64,000 nucleotides of DNA from Gimesia aquarii (GTDB lineage: Bacteria; Planctomycetota; Planctomycetia; Planctomycetales; Planctomycetaceae). The notes under the pieces were generated by a model. That model was given only the letters and a program-made list of their open reading frames with translations. It searched no databases and had not been told where the DNA came from. The position numbers and the translations under genes are program-made. The first letter of the stretch is position 1. Each line of letters starts with the position of its first letter. The stretch covers positions 7,333,130 to 7,397,129 of the forward strand of contig NZ_CP037920.1 in the NCBI RefSeq assembly GCF_007748195.1, given 5' to 3'. Positions 7,813 to 17,240 of this stretch are shown here, in pieces.

Positions 7813-10113
7813 ATGAACCTTCGTCAGAAGTTACACCAATTTTTCTGTGGTTGTCTGATTACCAGCCAATTGGTTGGTTGTCATGGCCTCGGTACCGATA
7901 CGGATCTGCATTACCTCGGCGACAAAGAACTTCAATATTATGAAGATGTCGCCACAAAGATCGAATATCCGGCTGTGTTCGAGGAAACTCCAGAAGAAAT
8001 TACGTTTTCTGGCAAACCACGTACGTTGGCAGATCGTTCGCAGGATGAAATCTGGGACTTACCTTTGATGGACGCAATCCACTTGGGTCTGTCGAATAGC
8101 GAAGTCATCCGTGTCGCTGGTACGCTGGGGACAAATGGAAACGGGCTACTGAATAATCCGGATGGAACTCCATCTGTTTATGACCCATCCATTCAGGAAA
8201 CCAATGTGCTATTGGGTGGTTCGCGTGGCGTTGAAGCAGCCCTTTCTGCCTTTGATACTACTTTCACTGCAAATATGTTATGGGGCCGCTCAGAACAGGT
8301 TCAAAACAGCCCGTTTTTTGGTGGAATTCCGGGCGGTACTTTGACTCAGGAAACGGGACAATTTCAATCTGGTCTTTCCAAAACATTTGCAAACGGCGGA
8401 CAATTTTCCATCAATCATAACTGGAATTACCAGGGTAGTAATGCGACGAGCCAATTATTCCCTTCCAACTATACTGGCAACTTTGGTGCTTCCTATCGTC
8501 AACCATTCCTGGCAGGAGCTGGAGTTGACTATACCCGCATCGCAGGTCCGATTGGCTCTGGATTCACTGGCATCACTGGTGTCAGCCAAGGTGTCGTCAT
8601 CGCGCGTATCAACAACGATTTAGTACTCGCGGATTTCGAGAGAAACGTTCGCAACCTGGTCTCAGATATTGAAGAGAGCTATTGGCAACTTTATCTGGCT
8701 TATCGATTGTATGATACACAAGTCGTGGCCCGTAATTCTGCATTACGTAGTTGGCGCGAGGCACATGCAAAGCTAGAAGCCGGTGGTACCAGAAACTTCA
8801 AACCAGCTGACGAAGCACAAGCCAAAGATCGTTTGTTTGAAACCCAGTCTTTAGTCCAGTCTACACGGAGTGATATTTATACCGCTGAAAGCCGTTTCCG
8901 TCGACTTGTTGGACTACCCGTTAATGATGGCAAAATCATTCGTCCAATTGATGACCCTGTTTCAGCCGAGTTTACACCAGACTGGAGTATGTGTCTGACT
9001 GAGGCGCTGGTGCATCGAGTTGAACTTCGAAGACAAAAATGGAATATTAAAAGCCTCGAATTTCAGCGTTTAGCTGCTACCAGCCTGACCCGACCACGAC
9101 TGGATCTGGTATCCAGTTATCAAGTGAATGCATTCGGCGATAGACTGCTGAGTCAGAGAAACACAGATGGCATTACCGCTCAAGGCTTACATAGCGCCTA
9201 TGGAACACTGATGCAAAACGATCAGGATAGCTGGACGATCGGCTGGGAATTCAGTGTTCCACTTGGTTTTCGGTCAGCTCATGCTCAAGTTGAAAACTTG
9301 GAGTTTCGAATCTCAAAAGCACGAAGTGTGTTACAAGCGCAGGAAATGGACGTCAGTCAGGAACTGGCGATTACCTTCCAGGATCTGGCTAAAAACTACG
9401 CTACAGCGCAATCGAATTTCAATCGTTGGCGTGCAGCTAGAAGACGAACCGAGCTATTTGACGCAGAAGTCCAGGCAGGAACCACTACACTCGATACCTT
9501 GTTACGTGCTCAATCCAGTCTAGCAGCCGCCGAAACAGAATATTATCGATCGCTGGTCGCTTACAATGTAGCCATTAAAAACCTCTACAAATGGAAAGGA
9601 ACCTTGCTGAAGCACAACAATATCCATCTGATGGAAGGAGAGTGGTCACCAGTCGCATATCAACAGGCAATTAGACGAGCCTGGGCCAGAACTCATGGTA
9701 TCGAAGCTCATAAACTGCGTAGCAAACCAGAACCGTTTGTTGCGGCAGGGTATGTGGGCGAAGTTGGCTTGATGCCCACCAAAGAGGGAGAAGCAGAGAT
9801 GATGGAGCAACAAGATGGCCTGACGCCAAGCGTTTTACCTGTTCCAGAACCAGAAACGTCTCCCGATTATGCACCACCGGTTCCAGAGGCAAATGAACCA
9901 GCGGCCCATTTAGAAAGTTCTGATATTGACGTAAGAAATCCGTTTGTTTTATCCGATACAGAAAGAACAGTCGAGTACATACTTGACTCAGACGAGACGC
10001 AAAACCTTGATGACATAGCACCGGTTTCAGCAACGGAACATGAGGCTTCAACTTCAGATACTGAACAAATAAACGAGCTTGAATTATTACCTGCCTCGAA
10101 TTTTGTGGAATGA
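7813..10113 (+). CDS. TolC-family outer membrane efflux lipoprotein
   Basis: The start at 7813 is chosen because it has AAGGA seven bases upstream and gives a lipoprotein signal ending L-V-G-C with the lipidated cysteine at residue 23. The body contains two repeats typical of TolC outer membrane factors: long helices (D-I-E-E-S-Y-W-Q-L-Y-L-A-Y near residue 290; E-V-Q-A-G-T-T-T-L-D-T-L-L-R-A-Q-S-S near 555) and beta-rich segments between them. TolC proteins form the trimeric channel of tripartite efflux or type I secretion. At 766 residues it is longer than the usual 450-500. The N-terminus adds about 100 residues, and an acidic, proline-rich tail of about 120 residues follows. No inner-membrane pump genes are adjacent. 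Confidence 0.88.
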   Translation: MNLRQKLHQFFCGCLITSQLVGCHGLGTDTDLHYLGDKELQYYEDVATKIEYPAVFEETPEEITFSGKPRTLADRSQDEIWDLPLMDAIHLGLSNSEVIRVAGTLGTNGNGLLNNPDGTPSVYDPSIQETNVLLGGSRGVEAALSAFDTTFTANMLWGRSEQVQNSPFFGGIPGGTLTQETGQFQSGLSKTFANGGQFSINHNWNYQGSNATSQLFPSNYTGNFGASYRQPFLAGAGVDYTRIAGPIGSGFTGITGVSQGVVIARINNDLVLADFERNVRNLVSDIEESYWQLYLAYRLYDTQVVARNSALRSWREAHAKLEAGGTRNFKPADEAQAKDRLFETQSLVQSTRSDIYTAESRFRRLVGLPVNDGKIIRPIDDPVSAEFTPDWSMCLTEALVHRVELRRQKWNIKSLEFQRLAATSLTRPRLDLVSSYQVNAFGDRLLSQRNTDGITAQGLHSAYGTLMQNDQDSWTIGWEFSVPLGFRSAHAQVENLEFRISKARSVLQAQEMDVSQELAITFQDLAKNYATAQSNFNRWRAARRRTELFDAEVQAGTTTLDTLLRAQSSLAAAETEYYRSLVAYNVAIKNLYKWKGTLLKHNNIHLMEGEWSPVAYQQAIRRAWARTHGIEAHKLRSKPEPFVAAGYVGEVGLMPTKEGEAEMMEQQDGLTPSVLPVPEPETSPDYAPPVPEANEPAAHLESSDIDVRNPFVLSDTERTVEYILDSDETQNLDDIAPVSATEHEASTSDTEQINELELLPASNFVE

Positions 10114-10465
10114 AAGCACCTCGGACAATACTCATGTTATTCCGATAATACAGCCTTCGCAGGTTAGCGAATTACTCATTCATTTTTTTTAAAATCGATT
10201 TTGATTTCTGAGACTCTTTGTCGTAAGTACGAGCTAGATTTAGACAAAGCTTGTGAGTGAAAAGCCTACTGCTGCTCATTTTCGCTCACAATACGCTCGT
10301 ATCGATGCCCATCTCCATCGATTGTTATTTCCAAGTGTTGGTTTGCATCACTTGTTACCGCAATTATGATGAATCGTGGTACTACAAGTGCAACTCAACC
10401 TGAGTATTCGGGTTTGAAAACCCGCCACTAATCAGGCTTGTGGAAAAGCATTCAAAAGATAATCT
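10114..10465 (+). other. 352-base intergenic region with tandem hairpins, upstream of the WYL regulator
   Basis: No credible gene. The first part has a 5-bp hairpin (10156-10171) followed after 11 bases by a run of eight T, a weak terminator for the TolC-family gene. Then come five separate inverted repeats: 10216-10249 (7 bp), 10253-10289 (11 bp with one G-U pair), 10301-10322 (7 bp), 10349-10390 (7 + 4 bp with a two-base bulge) and 10409-10424 (6 bp, TGAA loop). They fill the space up to about 40 bases before the start codon of the next gene, which suggests a folded leader or a small RNA. Confidence 0.45.
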
Positions 10466-11440
10466 ATGGTAGCTGGACGAATTCATCGTCTCCTAAAACT
10501 GATCGCTTTGTTACAGTCGGGGCGAGTTTATAACTCTGCACAACTCGCTACCGAATGTGAAGTCAGTCGCAGGACGGTATTTCGAGATCTAAGTACATTA
10601 CAAGAGTCAGGTATCTATGTCCTGTATGACGAAGAAAGGCAAGGATACTCTCTTCCGTGGCGGACAATCGTTCCCTTCAAAGATTTGACCTTTGAGGAAG
10701 TTCTCGCATTACTCGTTTTATGCCAGAACCTTGATAAAACTATTGTCGGACTTCCGATTCACCAATTTGCAAGATCAGCGTCTACTAAAGTTTTGAGTAG
10801 CTTGCCAGATCAATTGCGTGAAGATGTCATCGACGCAGCACAACTGATCTCCATCTGGTTCCCTTCTACAAATCCACATATACGTAATGTAATTCATCAC
10901 AAAAATCTGTTCAAAGCGGCAATAGAAAAAAGAAATGTGCGCATCCAACATGCTTGTCCTAAAGAACAGAAAACCATCTCTACGATGTTGAGCCCGTTTC
11001 ATATATTATATTCCAATCAACAGTGGTATGTTGTAGGACGATCTTCTATTGATAGAGGAATAAAAGTATTTCCACTTCAGACGATTGTAAAATCAGAACT
11101 ATTGGATGAAACATTTAAAAAGCCATCTCGTTTTAACCTTAATCGTTACCTTGGTAAGTCATGGAACCCCATAAAACATTCTCGCAAATTGCAATCGGTT
11201 AAAATTCACTTTGAACGTAATGCCGGTGAAAAAGTTTCCCTGGTTTGCTGGGATCAATCGCAAGAGATCAAGAAGCTGAAGGGAGGCACGATTGAATTTC
11301 GCGCGCAAGTTGACAGCCTGGACTGCATTTCCGATTGGGTATTGAGTTTTGGAGATCAAGCAGAGGTTATCTCACCTCGTCCCTTTCGCAAACTGGTAAA
11401 AGAGAAAATTTTACGCATGTCGCAGATATATTCAGCGTAA
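10466..11440 (+). CDS. HTH and WYL-domain transcriptional regulator
   Basis: The 324-residue protein has an N-terminal winged helix of the DeoR/HTH_11 type (A-T-E-C-E-V-S-R-R-T-V-F-R-D-L-S-T-L, about residues 27-44). A WYL domain lies in the middle (F-H-I-L-Y-S-N-Q-Q-W-Y-V-V-G-R, with the W-Y-V triad near residue 189) and a C-terminal WCX-like domain follows. WYL regulators sense nucleic acid or nucleotide ligands and often control defence or DNA-damage genes. No defence gene is adjacent here; hisI follows 430 bases downstream. The long hairpin-rich leader could serve autoregulation. Confidence 0.9.
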   Translation: MVAGRIHRLLKLIALLQSGRVYNSAQLATECEVSRRTVFRDLSTLQESGIYVLYDEERQGYSLPWRTIVPFKDLTFEEVLALLVLCQNLDKTIVGLPIHQFARSASTKVLSSLPDQLREDVIDAAQLISIWFPSTNPHIRNVIHHKNLFKAAIEKRNVRIQHACPKEQKTISTMLSPFHILYSNQQWYVVGRSSIDRGIKVFPLQTIVKSELLDETFKKPSRFNLNRYLGKSWNPIKHSRKLQSVKIHFERNAGEKVSLVCWDQSQEIKKLKGGTIEFRAQVDSLDCISDWVLSFGDQAEVISPRPFRKLVKEKILRMSQIYSA

Positions 11441-11869
11441 TCAAGCTTTGATTCTTTCGTGACATATTCCGCGAACTTTTTAGAGCAAAAAACGTCTCTA
11501 TTAAATCAGACATTCTCTCACAACTCGGTTAACAGTTTGTTTGAAGATTGCGCATGTATACTGTTTTTATCCTAAAAAACGATTATTCTATGAATCCTCT
11601 CGAAATCTCCTCTGAAACTACTGACCTGCCACACCATTAGGTTTACCATTTTAAGAGCAGGAAATCTCGCGATTTCCGCTTGAAGAACGCCTCAGATCAT
11701 GTGTCTGGCATCAAGCTTTGATTATGATGTACTCAGCCGCATTGCTTTTCCTGAGAAGATCGATAATTGGTCGATTCATTTAGAGTTTTAAGTCCCATAT
11801 AAGTAGTATTAAGTGGGGAACTTCTCCACAGATTAGATAAAGATTGCATTGAAGTGAGGTAAGAGAAAC
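11441..11869. other. 429-base intergenic region with a direct repeat and two hairpins
   Basis: No credible gene. A 14-base direct repeat occurs at 11440-11453, overlapping the end of the WYL gene, and at 11710-11723. Hairpins lie at 11660-11677 (7-bp perfect stem, TCGC loop) and 11813-11829 (7 bp with one G-U pair), the latter 40 bases before hisI. The repeats could be operator sites for the WYL regulator, but nothing proves it. Confidence 0.4.
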
Positions 11870-12352
11870 ATGTCAGATGGTATTCAATTCGCTGAACGGA
11901 CTTCAGTCGAGCAGGTTGAAGAAGGAACAGAACTGGCCCCTAAGTTTGATCAGGACGGTTTGATTCCTGTCGTGACCACAGATTTTAGTTCTGGTGAATT
12001 GTTGATGCACGCCTATATGAATGAGGAAGCGCTCAAGAAAACGATCGAATTGGGGGAAGCCGTCTATTGGAGCCGAAGCCGTCAAGTGCTCTGGCACAAA
12101 GGAGCCACGAGTGGGCTCGTTCAAAAAGTGAAAGCGCTTCTGATCGATGATGACCAGGATACCATCTGGTTACGAGTCGATGTTCAAGGGGGCGCCAGTT
12201 GTCACGTCGGTTATCGGTCCTGCTTTTATCGTCGTGTTCCGGTAAGCGAAGAAATGAATGAGAAAGGCCTCGGACTTCAATTTACCGAAACGGAAAAAGT
12301 ATTTGATCCCAAAGAGGTCTATGGAGACGCTCCGAACCCAACCAAACTGTAA
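11870..12352 (+). CDS. hisI: phosphoribosyl-AMP cyclohydrolase
   Basis: The 160-residue protein has the HisI motifs: [27 protein letters not shown], and [10 protein letters not shown]. It opens the ring of phosphoribosyl-AMP in histidine synthesis. It lacks the HisE domain found in fused enzymes and has an N-terminal extension of about 22 residues. The usual D-C-D-x-D metal site is D-D-D-Q-D here (residues 93-97), so the cysteine expected to bind zinc is replaced by aspartate; C111 and C118 are kept. The start has GAGGTAAGAGAAAC upstream. No other his gene is nearby. Confidence 0.92.
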   Translation: MSDGIQFAERTSVEQVEEGTELAPKFDQDGLIPVVTTDFSSGELLMHAYMNEEALKKTIELGEAVYWSRSRQVLWHKGATSGLVQKVKALLIDDDQDTIWLRVDVQGGASCHVGYRSCFYRRVPVSEEMNEKGLGLQFTETEKVFDPKEVYGDAPNPTKL

Positions 12353-12380
12353 GGTGTATAAACACCCCTGAAGGTGAATC

Positions 12381-13781
12381 ATGAGCAATTTCAGTCGACG
12401 CGATTTTCTTGCTGCTTCTTTGGCTGCTACGGGTAGTACGTTTTCTCTCAGTGAATGGTCTTTCGCAAACCGTGAAGAAACGGCTGCGAATCCAAATCTG
12501 CACCTTGCTCCGTTTCGCTTCGACGTTTCACCTCCCAAAGGTCATTCATTGTGTGGTGGCTGGATTAAGCCGGTGGTTGGCTATGATGATTCACTGGAAG
12601 CAATTGGATATGTTTTACTGGGTGCTGGTAAGCCAATCGTGGTTTGTGCGGTTGACTGGACAGGCCTGTTAAATGATGCACATATCGCCTGGCGAAAAGC
12701 ATTAGCAGACGCAGCTGGTACAACCATTGATCGAGTCGCCGTACAATGTGTCCATCAGCATAACGCCCCGTTTGCATGCTTAAATGCTGAGCAGATCGTA
12801 CTCGAACAAGGTGATTTGCCACATATTATCGAACTGGACTTTTTCAATTCTTGTCTGGAGAAAGCCCATAAAGCAGTGGCAGCAGCGATTCCCAAAGCAG
12901 AACCTGTGACACACATCGCACATAGCCAAAGTAAAGTCGATAAAGTCGCTTCCAACCGCCGTATTGACCGGGATAAGAATGGAAAAATTAAACGCATGCG
13001 GGGAAGTAGTTGTAAGGATGAATCACTTCGAAGTATGACGGAAGGAATCATTGATCCCTGGCTGAAAACAATTGCCTTTTACAACAAAGATAAGAAGCTG
13101 GTTTCCTGCCATTATTATGCAACGCATCCCATGAGTTATTATGGCGATGGACGTGTCAGCAGTGACTTTACCGGCATCGCCCGCAAGCAACGGCAAGAAG
13201 AAGAGCCAGGGTGCACGCACATTTATTTCACGGGGTGTGCAGGTAATGTGTCAGCCGGTAAATACAATGACGGCTCTCACGAGATGCGTAAAATTCTGGC
13301 ACGTCGGATTTATGATGGCATGATTGCATCTGAGAAACAATTAAAGCCCGAACCCATCGGGCAGATTTCCTGGAAATCACATGACATTCTACCACCGGTA
13401 AGAAACACTTATCAGGCAGCTGAGTTAAAGAAGAGGATTTCGAATAAGGCCAATCGAGTCGTAAATCGGAATCGGCCTTCTTATACTCTAGCCTGGCTCG
13501 AACGCGTTGAGAAAAAGATTCCCATTACATTAAGTTCTCTGCAAATGAATGACATCAAAACGCTTCATTTACCAGCAGAAAGCTTCATCGAATACCAGTT
13601 ACGTGCTCAAAACATGCAGCCTGATCAATTCATCGCGACTGCCGCTTATGGTGATGGCGGGCCATGGTATATTCCGATCGCAGAAGAATACCCCGCGGGC
13701 GGCTATGAAGTAAGTGTTGCCTTTTGTGATCCAAAGGTAGACACCATTATGACACAGGGTATGAAATTCCTACTGAGTTAG
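12381..13781 (+). CDS. Tat-exported neutral/alkaline ceramidase-like protein
   Basis: The 466-residue protein starts with a Tat signal (S-R-R-D-F-L-A-A-S at 5-13). The mature domain resembles the N-terminal domain of neutral/alkaline non-lysosomal ceramidases: it begins F-R-F-D-V-S-P-P, has V-Q-C-V-H-Q-H-N-A-P near residue 130 and Y-Y-A-T-H-P-M-S-Y-Y near 240, histidines likely to bind zinc. Such planctomycete proteins are widespread, and their substrate (amide lipid or other) is unknown. The gene starts 28 bases after hisI, so it may be co-transcribed. Confidence 0.75.
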   Translation: MSNFSRRDFLAASLAATGSTFSLSEWSFANREETAANPNLHLAPFRFDVSPPKGHSLCGGWIKPVVGYDDSLEAIGYVLLGAGKPIVVCAVDWTGLLNDAHIAWRKALADAAGTTIDRVAVQCVHQHNAPFACLNAEQIVLEQGDLPHIIELDFFNSCLEKAHKAVAAAIPKAEPVTHIAHSQSKVDKVASNRRIDRDKNGKIKRMRGSSCKDESLRSMTEGIIDPWLKTIAFYNKDKKLVSCHYYATHPMSYYGDGRVSSDFTGIARKQRQEEEPGCTHIYFTGCAGNVSAGKYNDGSHEMRKILARRIYDGMIASEKQLKPEPIGQISWKSHDILPPVRNTYQAAELKKRISNKANRVVNRNRPSYTLAWLERVEKKIPITLSSLQMNDIKTLHLPAESFIEYQLRAQNMQPDQFIATAAYGDGGPWYIPIAEEYPAGGYEVSVAFCDPKVDTIMTQGMKFLLS

Positions 13782-13838
13782 AGAGCAAGTTTTTAGAAGC
13801 ATTATCGAGAAAGCCTATTAAGAGGACGAGTTGATATC

Positions 13839-14339
13839 ATGGGTATGACAATTATGCGTCGGGTCAAGTTTAATGCAGGACACCGATTATTTCGCCATGA
13901 AGGGAAATGCCAATTTTTTCATGGCCATAATTATGTCGCAGACTTTTATGTGACCGGCCCGGAAACTGATGCCGTGGGACGAATTATCGACTTTGCGCAT
14001 CTCAAATCCCTGCTGAAGGGCTGGATTGATGAAAACTGGGATCATGGATTTCTACTCAATATCGAAGACGAAAATGGCCTGAAAGCCATCCGCATGGTGG
14101 AACCCACCAAGTATTTTGTACTTCCCTACAACCCAACTGCTGAAAATATGGCAAAGTATTTACTCGATGAAGTCTGTCCTAATCTGTTAGGCGAATTAGG
14201 GGTGCAGGCTGTGAAAGTCGTGATCTGGGAAACAGAAGAATCCTGTGCCGAAGCTACTTTGGACCAAAAACACAAGTCGGATTATGATCTGTTAGATGAA
14301 TTTCAAACCGACTCCTTCCCGACCGGATTCAACTGGTAA
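13839..14339 (+). CDS. queD: 6-carboxytetrahydropterin synthase (QueD) family protein
   Basis: The 166-residue protein has zinc ligands H15, H28 and H30, with the catalytic cysteine in C-Q-F-F-H-G-H (C24; the C-x3-H-G-H form is typical of QueD), D68-H69 and E131 in [10 protein letters not shown]. QueD converts dihydroneopterin triphosphate to 6-carboxytetrahydropterin in queuosine synthesis. A C-terminal extension of about 20 residues and an insert around residues 86-98 make it longer than the usual 120. A 6-pyruvoyltetrahydropterin synthase role is the alternative. AGAGGACGAG precedes the start. Confidence 0.85.
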   Translation: MGMTIMRRVKFNAGHRLFRHEGKCQFFHGHNYVADFYVTGPETDAVGRIIDFAHLKSLLKGWIDENWDHGFLLNIEDENGLKAIRMVEPTKYFVLPYNPTAENMAKYLLDEVCPNLLGELGVQAVKVVIWETEESCAEATLDQKHKSDYDLLDEFQTDSFPTGFNW

Positions 14340-14426
14340 GCGTCTTCTGGAATTACAACTTCTACTCCTTCATGCCATCAGTCTCTCTCGAAAGAACTCT
14401 GAACTCATGCTTCTTTAAGGAAATAA

Positions 14427-14457
14427 AAAAGGCTCTGGATATTATCCAGAGCCTTTT
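14427..14457. terminator. bidirectional intrinsic terminator between queD and rpsR
   Basis: A perfect 10-bp GC-rich stem (14431-14440 with 14444-14453) has a three-base loop, with four A before and four T after, so it can end transcripts from both sides. It lies between the converging queD and rpsR genes. Confidence 0.93.
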
Positions 14458-14487
14458 CATTATGAATTCAGTGAATTATGCCGCTTA

Positions 14488-14769
14488 TTAGTCTTCAGAA
14501 ACGTGAGACAACAAACCGATAAAACGGGCTCTCAAGACAGCACGGCGAACTGCTCGTTGATAAAGAGCAGAGGTACCAGTACGACGGCGAGGTAAAATGC
14601 GTCCTTCACGATCCAGAAGAGAACGCAATGTTCTCAGATCCTTATAATCGACATAAACGGGACGCGGGATGTTTCCATCCGGACAGAATCGACATTTGAG
14701 CTTCTTTTTCAGGCGTGCTCGTTTTTTCCGTCGTTTAACAATTTCTTTTCTAGATAAACCGACTGACAT
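14488..14769 (-). CDS. rpsR: 30S ribosomal protein S18
   Basis: The 93-residue product matches S18: K-C-R-F-C-P (C26, C29), [27 protein letters not shown], and [17 protein letters not shown]. The ATG at 14769 has AGGAA upstream and is preferred over a GTG 13 codons earlier. S18 binds the platform of the small subunit near S6. It follows rpsN on the same strand with a gap of about 108 bases rather than sitting in the rpsF-rpsR-rplI operon, the common place in other bacteria. Confidence 0.95.
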   Translation of the reverse strand: MSVGLSRKEIVKRRKKRARLKKKLKCRFCPDGNIPRPVYVDYKDLRTLRSLLDREGRILPRRRTGTSALYQRAVRRAVLRARFIGLLSHVSED

Positions 14770-14877
14770 TTTGTTTTTTCCTATTTCATGCGTCGTGACT
14801 GGGGACACCCAAATTGGGGCGACGCTATTTTGTAAATTGCTGGCTTAAATCGAAGACCAACCTTCAATCCGTTGATA

Positions 14878-15147
14878 CTACCAGCTTGATTTCTTCATAC
14901 CTGGAATCAGGCCATCTAAAGCCATGTCTCGTAATGCAATACGGGAGATCTGGAACTTACGATAGTTACCACGGGGGCGCCCTGTTAGCTGGCATAAACG
15001 ACGAAGACGTGTTTTGCTGGAATTACGAGGCAGTTTCGCCAGTCCAGCGTAATCGCCTTTGGCGATCAACTCTTCGCGTTGTGCAGCATATTTTGCAACG
15101 AGTTTTGCGTTTCTCTTTTGCTTTTCAATTTTTGCTTTTGAAGCCAT
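14878..15147 (-). CDS. rpsN: 30S ribosomal protein S14, zinc-free form
   Basis: The 89-residue protein ends in the S14 signature [27 protein letters not shown]. It has a single cysteine, so the zinc ribbon with two CxxC pairs found in the C+ form is absent; this is the short C- type. S14 sits in the head of the small subunit. GAGAAGG precedes the start. The isolated rpsN-rpsR pair resembles the zinc-regulated paralogue loci of some bacteria, but no Zur site was identified. Confidence 0.95.
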   Translation of the reverse strand: MASKAKIEKQKRNAKLVAKYAAQREELIAKGDYAGLAKLPRNSSKTRLRRLCQLTGRPRGNYRKFQISRIALRDMALDGLIPGMKKSSW

Positions 15148-15311
15148 CTATATACCTTCTCCGAAATTCCAAAAATGGGAACGACAGTTATACTGCGATT
15201 TGCGATAGATCGTCAACTTGCTGAGCTCTGTTCAAAACAAAATCAGCTAAAAAAGCGGATCGCAGAGGACAAACCGAATTTGAATCACATTAGAATGTGT
15301 TCTTTTGTGCC

Positions 15312-16118
15312 CTATTTCTTGTCTTTTTGTGGCTGTGGACGGAAATATTTCATCGACTCGACCACCACTGTCCTACGCGTCGCGATCCGCACCAACAACG
15401 ATAAGAAATAATTACCCCAACCAGAAACCGCGTATTGCCGCTTTTTTTCAACAGCTTTCAGACCTGTTTTGACCACCTGTTCCACAGTCTGGAATCGGTG
15501 TTTTTTTAGCCATCCTTCGACACCGGCAACGTCGAAAAATTCGGTTTGCGTTGTTCCCGGACACAGGGCGGTGACTGTCACTCCTTTGTCGCGTGCTTCC
15601 GCCCATAATCCTTCACTGAAATGCAATACATAACTTTTGCTGGCCGCATATGATGACATGTAGGCTACTGGTTGGAAAGCAGCTACTGAGGCAATATTGA
15701 TGATGGCGCCATGCCCGCGTTCCATCATTTCAGGCAAATAAAGATACGTCAGTTCGGTTAATGCTCCCACATTCAGCCGCACCATTTGCATCACTCGTTT
15801 GGCGTCGGTAGAGGCAACATCAGAAACCACACTAAACCCAGCATTATTAATCAGCAATTCAATCTCGATGCCACGCCGCTTGACCTCATCGTATAGCTTC
15901 TGAGGAGCTTCCTGCTCAGAGAGATCTAATGTGATGACTTCAGTCTTTGTTCCATGACGAGTTAATAATTCTGAGGCCAGGTTTTCCAGATGCTCCTGGC
16001 GACGTGCGGTCAGGACCAAGTGCATACCTCGTGCAGCCAGTCGGTGCGCAAATTCCAAACCAATCCCTGATGAAGCGCCCGTGACCAGAGCCCATCGGTT
16101 AGAATATTCATCTATCAC
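15312..16118 (-). CDS. SDR family short-chain dehydrogenase
   Basis: The 268-residue protein has the classical SDR features: G-A-S-S-G-I-G (14-20) for the dinucleotide, N-N-A-G (91-94), S144, and Y157 with K161 in S-Y-A-A-S-K. The residues A-R-R-Q after strand 2 favour NADP(H). Members of this sub-group (DltE/YqjQ-like) reduce or oxidise unidentified carbonyl substrates. The start is GTG with GGAGAG upstream. The gene is monocistronic and its C-terminus is basic and polar (ends K-D-K-K). Confidence 0.88.
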   Translation of the reverse strand: MIDEYSNRWALVTGASSGIGLEFAHRLAARGMHLVLTARRQEHLENLASELLTRHGTKTEVITLDLSEQEAPQKLYDEVKRRGIEIELLINNAGFSVVSDVASTDAKRVMQMVRLNVGALTELTYLYLPEMMERGHGAIINIASVAAFQPVAYMSSYAASKSYVLHFSEGLWAEARDKGVTVTALCPGTTQTEFFDVAGVEGWLKKHRFQTVEQVVKTGLKAVEKKRQYAVSGWGNYFLSLLVRIATRRTVVVESMKYFRPQPQKDKK

Positions 16119-16326
16119 AGCTGACTCTCCAGAAGTATCCTATTGGAGACTAAGAATTTCCTATTTTGAAAAGAGATCGGGAAAACATGCCCGCATCATG
16201 TAAGATCGTAATTTAAATTCCATCAGGTGAAAACCCCGTAACCACTGTTTATAAAATTACTTTGAGCGATTTTTTACTATTTTTAACTCTATTTGCATAC
16301 CCCGAATTCACAAAACGAGAATAAAA

Positions 16327-17007
16327 ATGGCCCATCATGAACGACTAAGCCGGAAAGCAGTTCGGAGTGTAGACCAACGCACGGTCGAAGAGTTTGGTCT
16401 GCCTGGAATTGCACTTATGGAAAACGCGGGGCGAGGCGTGTTTGAACTGCTAGTATCACTGAAAGTAAAAGGACCCGTCAAAATTTGTGCTGGTAAAGGC
16501 AATAATGGCGGTGATGGGTTTGTAATTGCCCGACATTTGGATAATGCTGGTATTCCCGTGCAAATTTATCTATTGGCAGACCCCGAACAACTTAAGGGAG
16601 ATGCTGCGATAAATTATCAAGTGGCTTTAAGGATGGGTTTAGTAATCCACTGTGATCCCAACTTAGATTACCCTGAAGAATTTCGGACATTTCTAGAAGA
16701 AGCTGATTGGATCGTAGACGCACTGTTAGGAACCGGCATTCAAGGTACAATTCGCCCGCCATTTACAACCGCGATCCAGATTATGAACCAATCTCAGGGA
16801 AACAAATTAGCGGTAGACCTTCCTTCTGGTCTTGACTGTGATTCAGGATTGCCATTGGGAGATTGTGTCGTCGCTAACCATACTGCAACGTTTGTAGCTG
16901 AAAAAAAGGGATTCGCTCTACCAGACTCGAAGCAATACACGGGAACGATCTCTGTTCTGGACATAGGTGCTCCTCGGAAAGTAGTGACTGAGCTTCTAGA
17001 AATATGA
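16327..17007 (+). CDS. nnrE: NAD(P)H-hydrate epimerase (YjeF_N domain)
   Basis: The 226-residue protein is a stand-alone YjeF_N domain with G-K-G-N-N-G-G-D-G (56-64), D-A-L-L-G-T-G and A-V-D-L-P-S-G-L. It interconverts the R and S forms of hydrated NAD(P)H so the dehydratase can repair them. The dehydratase domain (NnrD), fused in many bacteria, is absent here. A 1-residue spacing between the start and A-H-H-E-R-L-S-R leaves no signal peptide. Confidence 0.9.
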   Translation: MAHHERLSRKAVRSVDQRTVEEFGLPGIALMENAGRGVFELLVSLKVKGPVKICAGKGNNGGDGFVIARHLDNAGIPVQIYLLADPEQLKGDAAINYQVALRMGLVIHCDPNLDYPEEFRTFLEEADWIVDALLGTGIQGTIRPPFTTAIQIMNQSQGNKLAVDLPSGLDCDSGLPLGDCVVANHTATFVAEKKGFALPDSKQYTGTISVLDIGAPRKVVTELLEI

Positions 17008-17240
17008 TCATTTTCAATTAAGTCATATGGCACGAAATCGGTTTACCTGCAATCACTTAAGAGGAAAAATTCGATGATTTCCTGAGATGGGGGTTCTCAA
17101 ATGGACTTCGGAACCTCTATATTATTATCATCCCACTTGGTACTATTAATACATTCAATCATTCGATTTGTTGCAACCGACTACATAATACTTGCCACCT
17201 CATATTCTTCTTCTCTGGAATATGGATAAGGTTCATCTGT

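Noticed and set aside
10409..10424. GGGTTTGAAAACCC tested as a tRNA T-arm
   Set aside because: No acceptor, D or anticodon arms fit around it; it is a simple hairpin.
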